In this document: in pieces, positions 55,036 through 55,136 of the stretch | Numbering within the stretch: position 1 is the first letter of the stretch | How the letters are laid out: every line of letters begins with the position of its first letter | DNA from: Psittacicella melopsittaci | GTDB taxonomy: Bacteria; Pseudomonadota; Gammaproteobacteria; Enterobacterales; Psittacicellaceae | Assembly: GCF_003585925.1 (NCBI RefSeq) | Contig: NZ_NRJH01000016.1 | Location: forward strand, 1-55,136 | Direction: 5' to 3' | DNA: 55,136 bases | Program-made: the position numbers and the translations under genes | The notes under the pieces: generated by a model | What the model was told of the DNA's origin: nothing | What the model saw: only the letters and a program-made list of their open reading frames with translations | Database searches by the model: none

Positions 55036-55136
55036 TTGTATTATACAAAAAGTACTATTTGTATTACACAAAAAAATGATCTTTGTATTACACAAAAGAT
55101 GATATTTGTATTACACAAAAAATGATATTTGCATTA
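55036..55136. repeat. Array of 13-bp quasi-palindromes upstream of topB, 23-24 bp spacing
   Basis: TTGTATTACACAA at 55059, 55083 and 55106; a variant TTGTATTATACAA at 55036; a fifth copy begins at 55129 and is cut by the window end. Centre-to-centre spacing 23, 24, 23, 23 bp, joined by AAAATGATAT-like linkers. On the minus strand the first unit reads TTGTATAATACAA and contains a TATAAT 42-47 bp before the topB ATG. Confidence 0.88.

Noticed and set aside
55036..55136. CRISPR array
   Set aside because: Repeat units are about 13 bp with 10-bp, nearly identical linkers; CRISPR needs longer repeats and unique spacers, and no cas gene is present.

Overview
The window is about 55 kb of a low-GC (roughly 35-40% by eye) gammaproteobacterial chromosome. 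The gene set is that of a Gram-negative gammaproteobacterium: LolCDE, RecB/RecC, SecA with a small upstream gene, HslR-HslO, TmcA, PssA, MltB, Prc, UbiX, ThiB/ThiP, adjacent paired ferritins and CgtA-type surface glycosyltransferases. The mix recalls Pasteurellales-like, host-associated lineages, but no rRNA is present and the genus cannot be fixed. I see no tRNA, rRNA, CRISPR array, insertion sequence or prophage. Coding density is high, and most genes end in intrinsic terminators, several with the stop codon inside the hairpin.

Layout. 1-1800: 3' part of a gene encoding a long alternating-Ala repeat fused in frame to a staphylococcal-nuclease domain. 1838-10612 (minus strand): a giant MscS-family channel, secA, a 101-codon secM-like gene, and a Bcr/CflA-type exporter. 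10815-14654: a 1279-residue Gln/Glu-rich orphan. 14671-22271 (minus): a tightly packed recB-lolC-lolD-lolE operon. 22361-24385 (minus): rmuC. 24455-26087: hslR and hslO. 26145-27134: a non-coding, repeat-rich kilobase. 27135-28186: two ferritins. 28375-32745 (minus): recC. 32846-41132: ubiX-tmcA, pssA and mfd. 41197-44992: a lytic transglycosylase lipoprotein and two paralogous CgtA-family genes. 45034-47948: TPP riboswitch, thiB, thiP. 48258-52834: a HAD phosphatase (minus), prc, a membrane-anchored SNase-like protein, dapB. 52861-54999 (minus): topB, preceded by an array of 13-bp quasi-palindromes.

Functional themes. DNA repair and recombination are well represented (RecB, RecC, RmuC, Mfd, TopB). 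Envelope building is the second theme: SecA, LolCDE, PssA, the transglycosylase, Prc, DapB and the glycosyltransferases. Two regulatory RNAs can be read from the sequence. One is a secM/secA leader in which the last codons of the small gene are perfectly complementary to the secA ribosome-binding site. The other is a TPP riboswitch whose expression platform appears to sequester the thiB start.

The most noteworthy points are: the divergent SecM-like arrest-peptide candidate; the (Ala-X)n-SNase fusion; catalytically degraded paralogues beside intact ones (ferritin, CgtA-family) plus a degraded SNase-like protein elsewhere in the window; and 17-30 bp tandem repeats that recur both between genes and, in frame, inside conserved genes (rmuC, tmcA).
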